Below, one piece after another: positions 1-11,190 of a stretch of DNA of 64,000 bases. Each line of letters opens with the position of its first letter. Position 1 is the first letter of the stretch. The notes under the pieces were generated by a model that worked only from the letters and a program-made list of their open reading frames with translations, was not told the origin of the DNA and ran no database searches. Made by a program: the position numbers and the translations under genes. The stretch is from Pegoplata infirma (Eukaryota > Arthropoda > Insecta > Diptera > Anthomyiidae), in NCBI GenBank assembly GCA_963921195.1, contig OY992536.1:181916995-181980994 (forward strand), given 5' to 3'.

Positions 1-1110
1 AACTATCTAACAATCTAAAAGATGTTCTGTGTGTTGTGTTCTGTGTGTGAAAAGTGTTGACATTAATATCATTAGCATCGATTGTGGTAGCAATTGCTAG
101 ACTAACAACTGTTGCTCCTTTTCTTTTTTTAAACTGTTGCAGCAACAACAGTAACAACAGTAGCATCTACATGTTGAAGTAAACTAAACTATTTAAAGTT
201 CATGTATGTCATTGAACAAAAAAAAATCATGTTAAAAATAAAATTTTACCTCTACAGTTGTTAAACAAATTATTCTTGTTGTAAAGAGTTTAAAAAAAAA
301 ATCTTGTTGCTTGCTTTGCTGCACATAATAACAAACATACGTAAATATAAATGTGTGTTTAACTTCCGCTTCCGTTGAACATAAAAAAAATAAATAAATC
401 ATCTGTGTATTTGTGTATAATTGTAAGTGTGTGTATTTGTGTTTATAAAGTGTTTATATAAATATGTCAATGTTTAGCTAAAGTAAATTTGTAAGTAATT
501 GTAGTGTTTGTTAACTTTATTACAAGATTGCAACATAAAAAAACATAAAATAACATAAAAAACATTGTTGCCACAAAACAACTAAAACAACAACTTAAGT
601 GTTTAATCTTTTTAAGAATACAATACATTCTTTATCATTGTCATATCTAATCATCAGTATATTTCCAACATATGTTAAGTGTTTTTTCTAATCAATCTAA
701 TAACTTTTAAAGTGTTTTTAATTTATAAACTGTTAATTGAAAATGCATAAATCCGTTAAAGTCATTTATATGAGGTAAGTTTAACTTTTTGTATTTAAAT
801 ATTTCCATTTTTTTTTTTTTTGCCGTATTAGAATTATTAACAATTAAGTGATTAAGTATTTGTTGTTTTCTTATTCCAGAAATAATTAAAGTCTTTACTT
901 ATTATTTATTTGTACGATTATACGAGTGAATGACTTTGCATTTTCCGGTTAAACTAAATTTATTGCATACTTATTTATTTACTTTTTTACAATTGAAAAC
1001 TGTTAAATAAGCTTGATTTTTAAGTGGGAACTGCACGGTCAAGGCAGCCTTAGGGAATCTCCGGCGCAAAGTCCGATTTCAAATCTCCGATGTTTCCAAA
1101 TTATTTGCCA
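1..1110. other. AT-rich non-repetitive stretch, no gene seen
   Basis: No convincing reading frame or transposon terminus is visible. There are scattered CAA/TTG-rich patches (around 100-180, 560-600) and TGTGT-rich patches (around 20-50, 405-455). A good splice-donor-like GAGGTAAGTTT lies near 773 and a TTATTCCAG acceptor-like site near 872-880, so part could be untranslated exon or intron, but nothing links them to a coding exon. Confidence 0.4.
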
Positions 1111-1112
1111 AA

Positions 1113-1168
1113 TCAGACACTGTCCGACAAAAATGAAAAAAAAATTAAACACGAACTGGATAATATAC
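1113..1168 (+). repeat. Left-end fragment of a Harbinger-like element
   Basis: About 55 bases match the left arm of the element at 2074-2690: CTGTCCGACAAAAATGAAA, then ACACGAACTGGATAATATAC. The hAT copy beginning at about 1170 seems to have landed here. No matching remainder is seen after that hAT's far end. Confidence 0.55.
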
Positions 1169-1169
1169 A

Positions 1170-2985
1170 CTAATGGTTCTAAAACGGTGGGTCGCGACCA
1201 CCAAGGGTGTCGCGGAAGCGTTTCTAGGGGGTCGCGAAAAGTTTAGTAAACATCATGCTAAAATTATTAAAATAAAATATAAAAGCAAACCACATTTTTT
1301 TGGAAATTGCTGAGTTATCAAAATATAAAAATATAGGGCTACGTTAGGATCTGCCAATTTATGCCTATTTTAAGCTTTTAGCTTATCAGTGGGCTTCAAA
1401 AAAGTCTGGAAAAATAGAATTTAATTTACCCCATTTTTCCGTTCCCTTACACCGCAAAATCCATGCCCTTGTGGATCTTATGTTACAAACTACTTATATG
1501 CATGCCAAAAAAAACACAATTTTACCATAATTCATATTATCTTTCCGTCCGATGTCCAACAATTTTAAATCCGACCACTTTAGGATATGCTCGATCTTCA
1601 ATGCAATTAACTTGACTATTTTAAGCTTCATAGCTCATTATGACTATGTTTAAAAAGCACAGTTTTAAAATCTGACTACTTCAGGATATGCTTGCCAGGA
1701 CTACATGCTATCAGCATCCTTGCTCAATTGAGGACTTTTAAAACAGCTAAAATGTTAAAAAACTGTGTTGAAAAAAAAATCGGTCCATGTTTAGATCTAG
1801 CCCCCATACATTCGTCCCCTTTAAATTTGGCAAAGACTGCTCTTAAAACCGTATTATAATATGTATGCTTTCGAAATCAAACAGGTAAAAGTATTTAAAA
1901 ATAATCATTCCAAATTTTAAAGAAAACGTACCAGTTCTACTTGTTGTCCCCACACAAACCACTCTTCCAATGTTTGTAAAAATATCTAAAAATTCATAAA
2001 AAGAAAATATTTGACAAAAATATTGTTCGTGTTTGTTAAACGTGTACTTCGGTAACCTTATCAAATCTGATTACACCGTCCGACAAAAATTAAAAAAGGC
2101 GTTGAACACGAACTGGATTATATACATTTTAAACTAGAGACTAAATGTAGTAAAACTACATTAACAGTTTTTCAGTTCGTGATCCTGTTTTCTTTTAAAA
2201 TGACTTCAAAAATTTAGAGGATTAATTTTTTTTATTATTTGTGATTGTCCTAGGATGCCACTAGTGAAATCAAGTGAAAGAGGACAATCTCCCCTAATTT
2301 TCCTATTTTATTATTTTTACATATCAGGTAAAAGGATATAAGTTACGTCCTTTCAAAACTTTATCCTTAAATATAATTCAAAATTTTCAACAAAATATTT
2401 TGATAAAGTTTTCAAATTACTTTATTTACCTTTATCCTGTTTGGCAAAATAAAAAAATGGAAAAATTAGGGGAGATCCTACACTTTCATATGCCGTTACC
2501 AATGTCATCCTAGGACAAGTGCAAATATTCAAAAATATTTTAAAAAATGTGTCTTTTAAAATTTTGAAGTTATTTAGAATGGAAACAGGATAACGAAATG
2601 AAAAACTATAAATGCAATTTTATTCTATTTGATCTCTACTTTCAGAGGTATATCATGAAGTTCATGTTTAACATAGACTGTCGGACGGTGTTATAGTTCT
2701 CATATAAAAATTTCGTTAGATATTCAGTAAAATCGGTCTATTGGCAGTAAAAAAAGCATATTTCCCTCAATTTTTGCTTTTGTGTATTTTCTACACTACT
2801 TAAAATCTCAAAAAACAGGGATCCAATCAGTTCATATTTGGAGTTGAGGCCAATTTTCGGGAAAACTTGGTGTAGAGCATAATGTGGTCGGTCTTTACCG
2901 ACTTTAATTTACTCACTTGTGGGGGGGTCGCGACAAATTTGAAATATTGAAAATGGGTCGCGAAGGAAGGTATCCCATAGCTTAC
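1170..2985 (-). mobile_element. Non-autonomous hAT copy (GGGTCGCG-type ends)
   Basis: The left edge reads AATGGTTCTAAAACGGTGGG followed by GTCGCGACC, the terminus style of a widespread animal hAT group. The far side (2917-2975) carries GGGGGGGTCGCGAC and GGGTCGCGAAGG, the reverse complement of the left end of the better-kept copy at 4605-5549. It is therefore the same family in the opposite orientation. A Harbinger-like element (2074-2690) sits inside. No transposase frame is seen and the 8-bp target duplication could not be fixed. Confidence 0.6.
2074..2690. mobile_element. Palindromic MITE, TTA target duplication (PIF/Harbinger-like)
   Basis: Inverted termini CACCGTCCGACA at 2074 and TGTCGGACGGTG ending at 2690 are flanked by TTA on both sides (2071-2073 and 2691-2693). 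The interior is also palindromic: GGGAGATCCTACACTTTC near 2470 pairs with GTGAAAGAGGACAATCTCCC near 2270, and the TCATCCTAGGACAAG block pairs with TTGTCCTAGGATG. A 3-bp TTA duplication fits PIF/Harbinger, but the superfamily is an inference because no transposase is present. Confidence 0.75.
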
Positions 2986-3424
2986 ACAACGATTGCTCTG
3001 CAATTTATTTTATATATGTTAATGAGTACCGAAAACTAAGTTTAACCTGATAATTCTTATCGGCTATCCTGGTGGTTTAAAAACCTTATGAAAAATTATG
3101 ACCTTTCGGGAAAATCTGAATAAAAGCCGAACTAACAGAAATTTCGCTTAAGCAAAAACAAGTGTATTATAAATGAATTTGGGGTTCGTGCATTTACACA
3201 TTTTTGACAAAAAAAAAAAAAAACTTAACAAATCCTAATTTTGCAAAGACCGACACACCATTGGTTAGGCACAAAAAGACCTTTCCATCAATATAATATG
3301 TTCATAGAGTTCCTTTGAAAGAAATACGAAAAGAATCTAAAAAACGACAAAAATCCCATTTTCCATACTCCCATTTCCCCCATTAAATCATAGATTTTGA
3401 TCCTCTAAAACATATTAAAAATGC
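2986..3424. other. No gene seen
   Basis: AT-rich, with a short poly(A) run near 3211-3225 and ordinary sequence. No terminus, reading frame or tandem repeat could be supported. Confidence 0.35.
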
Positions 3425-3536
3425 AGGACATTTAAAAACAAAATTGTATATTTACAGAAAAAAGTTGTAATTTTACAAAAATGAAGTAGAAAATACAAAA
3501 ACGATATTGTAAATTTACAAATTTTTGGTTAAACTA

Positions 3537-4350
3537 CACTTAAAAAATTATGTCATTAATTGTTTGAAGTTTGTTTAAAAAATTTTACGTTTAGTCGTTT
3601 TTAAAAGAAAAAACATTTGATTGATGTTCAGTTTTTATTAATGACTTCTTCTGTCCTTTGTTTCCAAAATAACACACTAAAAAATAAAGACTTTCATTAA
3701 CATTTAATTTTTAAAGTCATTTATTTTTGTTCTGTATGTAAAAACTACTGATTATTCTTTAAATTTTTAATGATTGGTGTACGTTATTTTTTTCTTAAAT
3801 TGTTGGCATTTTTTAAAGAGAAGTCATTAGTTTTTATCTACTTGTGTTGGTTATTTTTTAGTAGACAAAAAATTCTAGAAATTGTTTATAGAAATATAAA
3901 AACATGTTTGTATCAAGTGACTTTGGCACGATGGATAGAGTATCTGGCCAGAATGTAGTTGATTGCGCGATCGATTCCCCAAAAATTTTATTAAAAATTT
4001 TTTAAAATAAAATTCAAAAGAAAGATTATAAAAATAACCTACGAAAACATTAATTTTTAATGTTGTCGTAGGTATTTTTTTTTTTGAATTTGTTAGTAAA
4101 AATAACAACAATTTTTAATGTTTTCGTAATTTGTTTTTTTTCGAATTTGTTGGTAAAAAATTAAAACGACTTTATATTTTAATATTCAGTGTTATTTATT
4201 TTATAAAATTTTATTAACAGTAAAAAATAAATGTTGATGTTTGTTAAAACAAATGAATTATTACTGTGATGGTTTTTAAATGTTTTATCATGGTTTTTAG
4301 TTTTAAATATGGTTTTCATTCGTTTTAAAAGATTTTTACCACTTAAATTG
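3537..4350 (+). mobile_element. TACACTCAAAA-type element, family A (copy 1)
   Basis: Begins with CACTTAAAAAATTATGTCAT after a TA. It is collinear over its length with copies at 36727-39304 (interrupted) and 59272-60078 (reverse). The right end is decayed; other copies end in AATATTTTGAGTGTA. It holds a short internal inverted repeat (ACCTACGAAAACATT with AATGTTGTCGTAGGT, about 4036-4075) and a tRNA-like segment at 3919-3980. No protein. TA flanks suggest Tc1/mariner-type mobilisation by another element's transposase. Confidence 0.65.
3919..3980 (+). other. tRNA-like segment inside family A
   Basis: TGGCACGATGG near 3924 resembles a pol III A box. CGATCGATTCC at about 3968-3978 resembles a B box (GGTTCGANTCC) with mismatches. 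Spacing of about 44 bases is tRNA-like. The same segment is kept at 38006-38067 and 59640-59703, the latter closest to a tRNA (TGGCACGAGTGG and GGATCGATTCC). It does not fold convincingly as a working tRNA, so it is best read as tRNA- or SINE-derived. Confidence 0.5.
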
Positions 4351-4604
4351 TAAATTTACAAATTTTTTGGCGCAGTAAAACTTACAAGGGATTCTAGTGA
4401 ATTTAAAAGATTTTTTTTGAAAATTACCAAAAAAATTGTAAAATTACAAAAAAAAAAAATTTAATTTCGATCGAAATTTTCCTTGTTAAAAAACAAGGAA
4501 AACTGTCAAATAATAAGTAATTTGACAAGTTTTTTTTTTGTGTGTACATTAGGGTGCTCGAAAAAAATGAAGCAGTTAACTATTGGCCGTAACTCCCAAT
4601 AGAA

Positions 4605-5549
4605 CAGAGCTTCTCACTAAATTTTGGTTTGCGACTTCTTTTCAATATTTAAAATTTTTCGCGACCCCCCCAACAAAAAAAAAAATATGAACGTGAACTT
4701 TGACCTAAGTTTTTTTAAAAACCTAAAGTAATGGAAAACTTCGGAAACCAAATTCAGAAGCAGCATTGAAAGATTAATTGAAACCGTGTGCTCAGATCCC
4801 AGACGCGTACCAAAAATTTCAAGTAATAAACATCTTAAAAACAAAACACAATTTTTGTGAACTTTGACCCCAATTTTCTCAAAAAATTGGAAACCAGGTC
4901 CCGACCTACGGCATTTTATATCGAAACTTACTACCTTCATCGATTTTTTATTTCCGAAAATAAAAGAAAAACACCAGTTAAACCTGATTAGAAATGAAGA
5001 AATGTTCACCAAGAAAGCATTTAAAGTCCAGTTTGGATTAATGATTGTTATTTCCAAATTATGTACCAATTTTTGGTAGTGATTAAAATTTTATAATTAA
5101 CAACTGCACAGTGATTACGAATGGACCTCAAGTGATGGAAACAATTTTTTTTTTAATAAAAGTATTTGTATATTTTTAAAACACAGCATTAAAAAAATGC
5201 ACACAGAAAACAAATTTGCTAATTTCCAACTGAAAATCAGTTGTAACAACAAAAATTCGGTTGATGCATTTGTATTTAGGTTGTAACAACTGAATATCGG
5301 TAGTTACAACTAAATTGTATTGATACAACTGTCTTTTAATTGAAACGACTACAAATTTCGTTTGCCAAATCGAAATGTAGTAGCAGCGACCGAATTTTGA
5401 GTTGATACAACTGAAAAATTCAGTTGGAAATTTATTTTTCTCTGTGTGTGTTTTATATTTACCAAACTTTTATGTTTTAATAAATTTGTTCGCGACCCCC
5501 TGAAACTCCTCCCCCTAGGGGGTCGCAACCCACCGTTTGAGAACCATTG
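4605..5549 (+). mobile_element. hAT MITE (GGGTCGCG-type ends)
   Basis: Left terminus CAGAGCTTCTCACTAAATT then TTTGCGAC; right terminus GGTCGCAACCCACCGTTTGA then GAACCATTG. Inside, GTGAACTTTGACC recurs (about 4690 and 4857) with CCCCC/GGGGG tracts near both ends. A long open frame on the minus strand between the ends matches no protein motif I recognise and is not called coding. It lies in the left arm of the foldback element. The flanks give only a weak possible duplication (CCCAATAG against CCCTAGTG). Confidence 0.65.
5200..5449. mobile_element. Short palindromic MITE inside the hAT
   Basis: CACACAGAAAACAAATTTG at the left and ATTTTTCTCTGTGTGTG at the right are inverted. The subterminal TTTCCAACTGAAAATCAGTTG-type block pairs with CAACTGAAAAATTCAGTTGG. 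Several GTTGTAACAACTGAA motifs fill the interior. About 250 bp with no coding sequence. Confidence 0.6.
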
Positions 5550-5621
5550 CCCTAGTGATATGCATTTGGGTGTAAAAATATGTTTTGCAAAATTTTAGGG
5601 TAATCGGATATGGGTAAGGCG

Positions 5622-6694
5622 TAGGGTTTCTAAATTCCCGGACTTTTTCAATTCCCGGGAAATCGTTTTTAAAAAATCGTATTCCCGGGAATTCCCGCGG
5701 GAATTTTTTAATTAAACAAATTTTGAACTTTACCATATACAAATTGTTGTATTACAAATTATGGTCGTATTTTCCAATTTAAAACCATTTTAGATGTATT
5801 CTTTTGTAAAATAGTTTTACAAACCTCTAAAATATACGTAGAAAGTTCATAAAATCTATTTTTTTGTAGAAATATTGGACCTTATCATAGTTCTAGTATT
5901 TGCATTGACGTATTTTCACTCCATGCAAAATTGTTCACAATTCGGATATACCCGATTTTTCATCAAATGCGGTTTTAATAACTTTTTGAAAAATTTTTCT
6001 AGTTTTGACTACGCCAACCGTCAGAAAATTATATCTTGAAGATATATTTAAACGAATTATTAAAATTAATTGGTTTAAGGCATTCCAGCCAAAATGAGAA
6101 CACCAATGTGCTATATAGCCATTGTAACGACGTATTTTCACTGGTTGCTGGGATAGAACTCGCGGCGGCCAAGGTTTAGTTACAAAATATTTTTTTTTTG
6201 ACGGCCGATAAATATCAGGCTTTACTTCATATATGAAATTTTAAGCTGAAAACCAGGTTTATTATAAATTTTTTAAAATATCGATATTTTTGTTTTGTTC
6301 TGAATATAAAATACTAAATTTCTTAAAGAAGAAATCATTGGAATTTTAGATTAAGAAAACTTTTGCCAATTTGCAACCAACATTTGAAGTGAAATTTAGT
6401 TTGATTCCGTATTTTGTCACGCAATCGATTAAAGAAAAATAATTATTAGGCCTAAATATTATACATGCTGAAGCATATCTTCACTAGTTTTTCTTTAAAA
6501 ATTTTAATTCTTTCATAGTTTTAATGTCGTTTTTATTAAATCATTTAAAATTGTGTTAAAAATGTGTAAATAAAATATATTTTTATTAAAAAATTAGCTA
6601 CGAATCCCCGAAATTTCCCGAAGAAAAATCCCGGGATTTTAAGAAAAATCTTTCCCTGGAATTCCCGGGAAATTTTTCCCGAATAGAAACCCTA
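5622..6694. mobile_element. hAT MITE with perfect 8-bp target duplication GTAAGGCG
   Basis: Termini TAGGGTTTCTAAATTCCCGG and the inverted CCCGAATAGAAACCCTA are bounded by GTAAGGCG at 5614-5621 and 6695-6702. Subterminal regions on both sides are rich in CCCGGGAATTCCCG blocks (5636-5706 and 6605-6680), typical of hAT subterminal repeats. The 1,073-bp interior has no transposase. Removing it and one duplicate restores the left arm of the surrounding foldback element. Confidence 0.88.
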
Positions 6695-7907
6695 GTAAGG
6701 CGTGCCGCATCGGCACTGAAGTTTGAAAAACGGATTACAAGGGAGTTAAAACACCTCAATTCAAAAAAAGTAGTATTTTTGACCTTACCCTTTTCGAATT
6801 TGATGAAACTTGGAATATAGTTGGGCTTTTACAAAAAAAAATCATAGTGCCAACATTTTGGACTTCTGATAGTTTTTCTTCCCGAGATATGGGGTCTTGA
6901 AAATTGGCAAAATCGTATATATTTGACAAAAGTGTTCTGAGATAAAAAAAGATAACTCGAAAAGTAATAATAATACAGGGGTCAGTACTTAAGTTTAATT
7001 TTTCAGGATGGATACTTCATTGGAACTTTTAATATTAACAGAAACTTAGTGACAGGAAAGAAAAAGCGGTGTATTTTTCCTTAGAAAAAAAAATATTTTT
7101 TTTGTCTCCGAGATTCTTGTACCAAAGTTCACTTTTCTGAATGTTTGTGACGTGCTAAGTCCATATATGACCTTTGAACTGGCCTATCGCTATTAGTTTT
7201 CGAGATATCTGCACATAAATGTGTGAAAATTGCTAAAATGCTATTGCTGCGTTTTTTGAACATTTAGGTGTATATATCTTGAAAAGTAATAGCGATAGGC
7301 CAGTTCAAAGGTCATATTTGGACTCAGCACGTCAAAACCATTCAGAAAAATTAATTTTAGTACCAGAATTTCAAAGACAAAAAAAAAAAAAAAATCTAAG
7401 GGAAATTACACCGCTTTTTCTTTCCTGTCACAATGTTTCTATTAATATTAAAAGTTCTAATGAAGTCTCCATCATGAAAATTTAAACTTAAGTTGCATAG
7501 GTGATTTTTAACAACATATATTTTTTCCAAAATTTTAAAAATATTGTTTTTTGAGATATAGCTCTTCAAAAATTAGGGTTAAAACCAATGACCTTTGACC
7601 TTTTTCAAAAAAAATCTTGGGGAAAGCCATTTTGAAGACTGTCTCATTACCTATTATTTGAAACCTAAATCAGACCTGTATTATTATTACTTTTCGAGAT
7701 ATCTTTATTTATGTCAGAACACTTTTGTCAAATATACACGATTTTGATAATTTTCATGACAGCATATCTCGAATACTGCAATGACCAGAAGGCTGAAAAA
7801 TTGGTAAAATCTCTTTTTTATTAAAGTAAACCCCAGTACTTAATTTCACTAAATTTGGCGGGGGTGCGGTCAACTCGTCGGTTGAATTGAGGTGTTTTAG
7901 CTCAAGG

Positions 7908-8950
7908 GGAAAATATTCATCCTTATTTCTAAATACGCTCATCACTTCGACGTCGAATGAGTTTCACTTTCGACGACCGAGTTTCACCACATTCTACAAT
8001 ACTTCAGTGGTATCGGTGAAGGAATATCGATTAATTTTTGTCATCACTAGCAAAACACAAAAAAACAACAAAACATATAAAATAACATGAATTGTAAATT
8101 AATTAAAATTATATTGCGGGTCATATTTTATATTTATTTTCAATCTTACTATAATATATATAATTAAAAAATTAAGAATAAGTATTTTAAACTTCAGAAA
8201 TTAAACTAAAAATCGCCATAAACAAAAATCCGTCCCTATGTGGCAAAGTCCGGGAACATATGCAGTTTGCATTTTCATGGTTTTTATTCTGCCGGAGACA
8301 TTTTTATTACATAATTTATACAAAAATAAAACACTTAATTGATATTTAAAAGAAAATTCTATAGGCGGCCATACACGATACTGCATGCTGTACAATTGGC
8401 TGGATGAAAACGTGATTTTGATCGTGTATGGGCTGGTTGAACGACCATTACAAAAACAAAATGCACATGTCTATCCAGCAAGCTGTACAGCGAGACTGCA
8501 AGTGTATGGGCACCTTATGAGTTTTAATGATTTAGTTAAAAAAAAACACTATTTTCTATAAAAACGCGCCAAAAAAGATGTCGAACAAAATTGTATGAAT
8601 CTGGCGTCGAAGACGAATTGAGGAATACGTCGAATGTCGACGATAATAAAAACATATGTTTTTCGTCTGTATCATCTCCAACGTATTCAGGAATACCAAA
8701 AATTACCTTCGTCGCGTTTTAAACGCGTTTATGACAACAGGAATCGCCCCGATTACTTTCTTTTCATTTTCTCAATTTTTTTGATATTTTGAGTAAATTT
8801 TTAACTCAAATGGTCAATGAATGTTGATTAAGAGTTAATTGTCTATCAAACAAGATAAAAATACTTAATATTATTTGACAAGGTCTAAAAATAAGTTTTT
8901 ATTTAAATTTAGAACAGTAACCCTAAATTGCTGTTGGGGTCAATAATTTT
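7908..8950. other. Unmatched block in the right arm of the foldback element
   Basis: No counterpart exists in the left arm, so this is probably an insertion or divergent arm. It has GTCGA-rich patches at 7950-7975 (TTCGACGTCGAATG) and 8598-8642 (GTCGAAGACG, ACGTCGAATGTCGACG), which could be decayed termini of one element, but no target duplication was found. It contains the small MITE at 8363-8515. No gene seen. Confidence 0.4.
8363..8515. mobile_element. 153-bp MITE with long terminal inverted repeats
   Basis: Left AGGCGGCCATACACGATACT continues into GCTGTACA and GCTGGAT. The reverse complement of the right end is AGGTGCCCATACACTTGCAG, also continuing into GCTGTACA and GCTGGAT. About 60 bases on each side pair, making the whole element nearly one hairpin. 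TAT on both sides (8360-8362, 8516-8518) is a possible 3-bp duplication. Confidence 0.65.
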
Positions 8951-9020
8951 CAGCAATAATTTACACCCAAATACATATCAACTTCATTTTTTTGGAGCAC
9001 CCTAGTGTACATATTTCCTA

Positions 9021-9119
9021 AGATCAAATCAAATCTAAAATTCAGGGTTTATCTCATAAATTCTGAACCACTAGACTGATTTTATTGTATTTTAATATCA
9101 ACCTGACCAGGAAAATTAA
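9021..9119 (+). repeat. mini-me fragment
   Basis: AATTCAGGGTTTATCTCATA, then CTGAACCACTAGACTGATTT and CAACCTGACCAGG, match the middle of the mini-me copies at 19749 and 37880 (GGTTTTGCT...GAACCACTGGACCG...CCTGACCAGG). The fragment stops where GGCCATTCCACGAGACAT begins, which resembles the terminus of the palindromic element at 57159. Confidence 0.6.
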
Positions 9120-9606
9120 ACATGTATCGGCCATTCCACGAGACATTTTATAAAATCTGGATTTCGCACACAGATTCTCTATGGAGCCATTAACAGATTT
9201 CATTCATCAAATCGAAAATATTGGAAAAACACGCGGTGTGGTGTATTCACGATTTTTGTTTAAAACAAAAAAATGCTAAATCTGTGTAAATTTGAACAGC
9301 TGTAATTTATAAACTACTTGTCACATTTATACGAGAAGTACGTAAGTCTATTTTTATATTTAATAACATGCAAAATAATTCGTGTTTTAAAAGTGCATTT
9401 TATATGCAAATGCTATTTCGAAGTGCATTTCGCGAAACATTCACACTATTTTATTTCTTTTTTAATATGGATTTTCGAAAACTTTAAGATTTTTGCTACA
9501 AAAAATGTCTTCCTTACAATGGACTAAGAGTGTTATTTTTAATATTTTAATTTTGATTTTGTAAATAATACCAAAAACATCTAAAATCATGTTTTTAAAC
9601 AGTTAT
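9120..9606. other. No gene seen; possible terminus at the left edge
   Basis: Starts with GGCCATTCCACGAGACATTT, similar to GCATTCCACACCAAATGTC at 57162, suggesting a related but unpaired terminus. The rest is AT-rich and holds no reading frame with recognisable motifs. Confidence 0.35.
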
Positions 9607-9609
9607 ATT

Positions 9610-9991
9610 ATACCTGTTTTTTGCAGACCGGATTAAGATTAGGATTAACTCTATTTATTTAAAAATTGTGTCAAATCAAGTCCAGAAACCTTTTTTTATA
9701 TTTTTTTTCAGAATTTACATCCAATTAGTTTATATAAACAAGAAAAAAATTTAAGCGTTGTCCAAAATGTTAAATGGTATAAATAAATTTGAGTTAATCC
9801 AAGAATTTAACTAAATTTATTTTTCATTCTTTGCATTTTGGACAAAGTTTAATTTGTTTTTCTGTTTATATTTACTAATTGTATGTAATTTCAGAATAAA
9901 ATTATAAAAAAAAATTCTGGACTTGATTTGGCCCATTTTTTAACTAAATAAAGTTAATCCAAATCTTAATCCGGTCTGCAAAAACAGGGCT
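9610..9991. mobile_element. 382-bp palindromic MITE, ATT duplication
   Basis: Left ATACCTGTTTTTTGCAGACC and the reverse complement of the right, AGCCCTGTTTTTGCAGACC, both continue through GGATTAAGATT and GGATTAACT. Inner arms also pair (TCAAATCAAGTCCAGAA with TTCTGGACTTGATTTGG). ATT flanks both ends (9607-9609, 9992-9994). The element at 60995-61281 shares the AGCCCTGTTTTYGCA terminus and a 3-bp duplication, defining a superfamily, perhaps Harbinger-like. Confidence 0.75.
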
Positions 9992-10437
9992 ATTTTCTAA
10001 AGAACTAATCATACGTTATTGTTTTTAAGCACATTAGAAAAAAAATTTGTCTTTTTTTTTTTGTTTAATAACCACCAAAATATGACAGCATGAAATAACC
10101 CCCCAAGAAATAAGTCCCCAAAACAAAAATTAAATAAGTCCCCAAAAAAACAACAACGATAATTTGGGATTTATTTCGTTTTTTGTGGGTTTAATTAATT
10201 TTTAATTAGGCGACTTATTTCATTACGGAATATGTTCCCAAAAATACAAATACTACAACCATATTGTACTTTTGGATGTAGCAATTATTTTATCATGATT
10301 AAAGCGACTATTAAATGTCTAAAACAACCATATAAATGTTTAAATACAACTGTAAAAACAATAACTTGATTGCTGCAATCATAACTGGGTTTAGAGATCA
10401 TAGTATAGTTGCCGTGATCATGTAACGAACTAACTAC
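9992..10437. other. Small inverted repeats, no gene
   Basis: Between 10090 and 10235, ATGAAATAACCCCCCAAG and AATAAGTCCCCAAAA pair loosely with GGCGACTTATTTCATTACGG, suggesting a decayed short MITE. From 10240 to 10437 there are ATCATGA/CAACCATAT words without a clear repeat unit. Confidence 0.35.
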
Positions 10438-10751
10438 TACACTCAAAAAAAAAAGTTTGTAAAATGACATAAAATCCCCGTGATTTTGCGGGGCAGGTTT
10501 TGTAAAATATGTACTAGCAAGAATCCCCGTAAAGTTACGGGGATAATTTGTAAATTGATTTAACAAAAGAAAATGTAAATTTACAATTTTTTTTGTAAAA
10601 TATCATCTTCGAGGTGAACATTTTTTTTTGTAAATTTGCAAAAAATTTGGTAAATTTGCAAAACAAAATTGTAAACTTACAGAAAATGGTTGTTATTTTA
10701 CAAGGAAAAATAGAAAATGAAAAAAAAAAATAAATTGTAGATTATACGGTA

Positions 10752-11190
10752 TTTACACCAACGAAAACAACTTGTTTTTGAATATTTTTTTGGTTTTTGG
10801 CAAAAACTACATAAATTTTCCATACAATTTAAAAACTGCGTTGCCAACTAAAACTGGACAAAAACTAGAATTTAGGTTCTGGTCAATGCTACTATTAATT
10901 CAGTGTGAATGTTTTTTTCAATTTTCTTTTGGTAAAAACGAATGTCAAAATAAAAATATTTGTTTTTTTGTTAAATTAATATTCAAATCTTTTAAAAAAG
11001 TAAACAAATGTGTAATTTAATTTTTTTAATAACGTGTGGCTATTGTAATTTTGTGTTTTTTAGAGAATTTAGAAAATAATTAATTTGATTTGACAAACAA
11101 AAACTCTTTTTATTCGGTGTAAACAGTTTGGTTTTCCAAAAAGCTTTTTTGCCAAAAACAAGTTAGTTTTTGTTTGGTCTAAACATAGTA
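10752..11190. mobile_element. MITE with ACACCAACGAAAAC-type ends
   Basis: TTTACACCAACGAAAACAAC plus TTGTTTTTG on the left pairs with the reverse complement of the right end, TTTAGACCAAACAAAAACTA plus ACTTGTTTTTG. About 440 bp and AT-rich. The target duplication is not clear. Confidence 0.5.

Larger units (their letters stand above)
3425..4546. mobile_element. 'TTGTAAATTTACAA' MITE family copy, split by another element
   Basis: The left part (3425-3535) and right part (about 4350-4546) are dense in TTGTAAATTTACAA-type short palindromes. The 110 bases at 3425-3535 are the near-exact reverse complement of 11304-11420. The right end, AATTTGACAAG then T-run then GTGTGTA, matches the ends near 51124 and 61298. 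The TACAC(T/A)CAAAA-type ends with TA suggest a Tc1/mariner-like MITE. The family A element at 3537-4350 is inserted in it. Confidence 0.6.
4547..9007. mobile_element. Large foldback (palindromic) element with TA flanks
   Basis: Termini CATTAGGGTGCTCGAAAAAA (4547) and the inverted TTTTTTTGGAGCACCCTAG (to 9007) are flanked by TA at 4545-4546 and 9008-9009. Further arm pairs: GATATGCATTTGGGTGTAAA (5556) with 8955-8975; AAAACACCTCAATTCA (6748) with 7884-7900; TTTGACAAAAGTGTTCTGA (about 6922) with 7713-7735; TGACAGGAAAGAAAAAGCGG (7050) with 7410-7430; AACTGGCCTATCGCTATTA (7178) with 7282-7300. The centre is near 7240. Two hAT elements occupy the left arm and about 1 kb of unmatched DNA the right arm, so the original was about 1.4 kb. 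Confidence 0.75.

Noticed and set aside
760..890. Possible splice donor GAGGTAAGTTT and acceptor TTATTCCAG
   Set aside because: Motif quality alone is not enough; no coding exon or further splice sites join them.
4617..5069. 150-codon minus-strand open frame
   Set aside because: Lies within a hAT MITE between its terminal repeats, mirrors duplicated non-coding words and shows no transposase motif.
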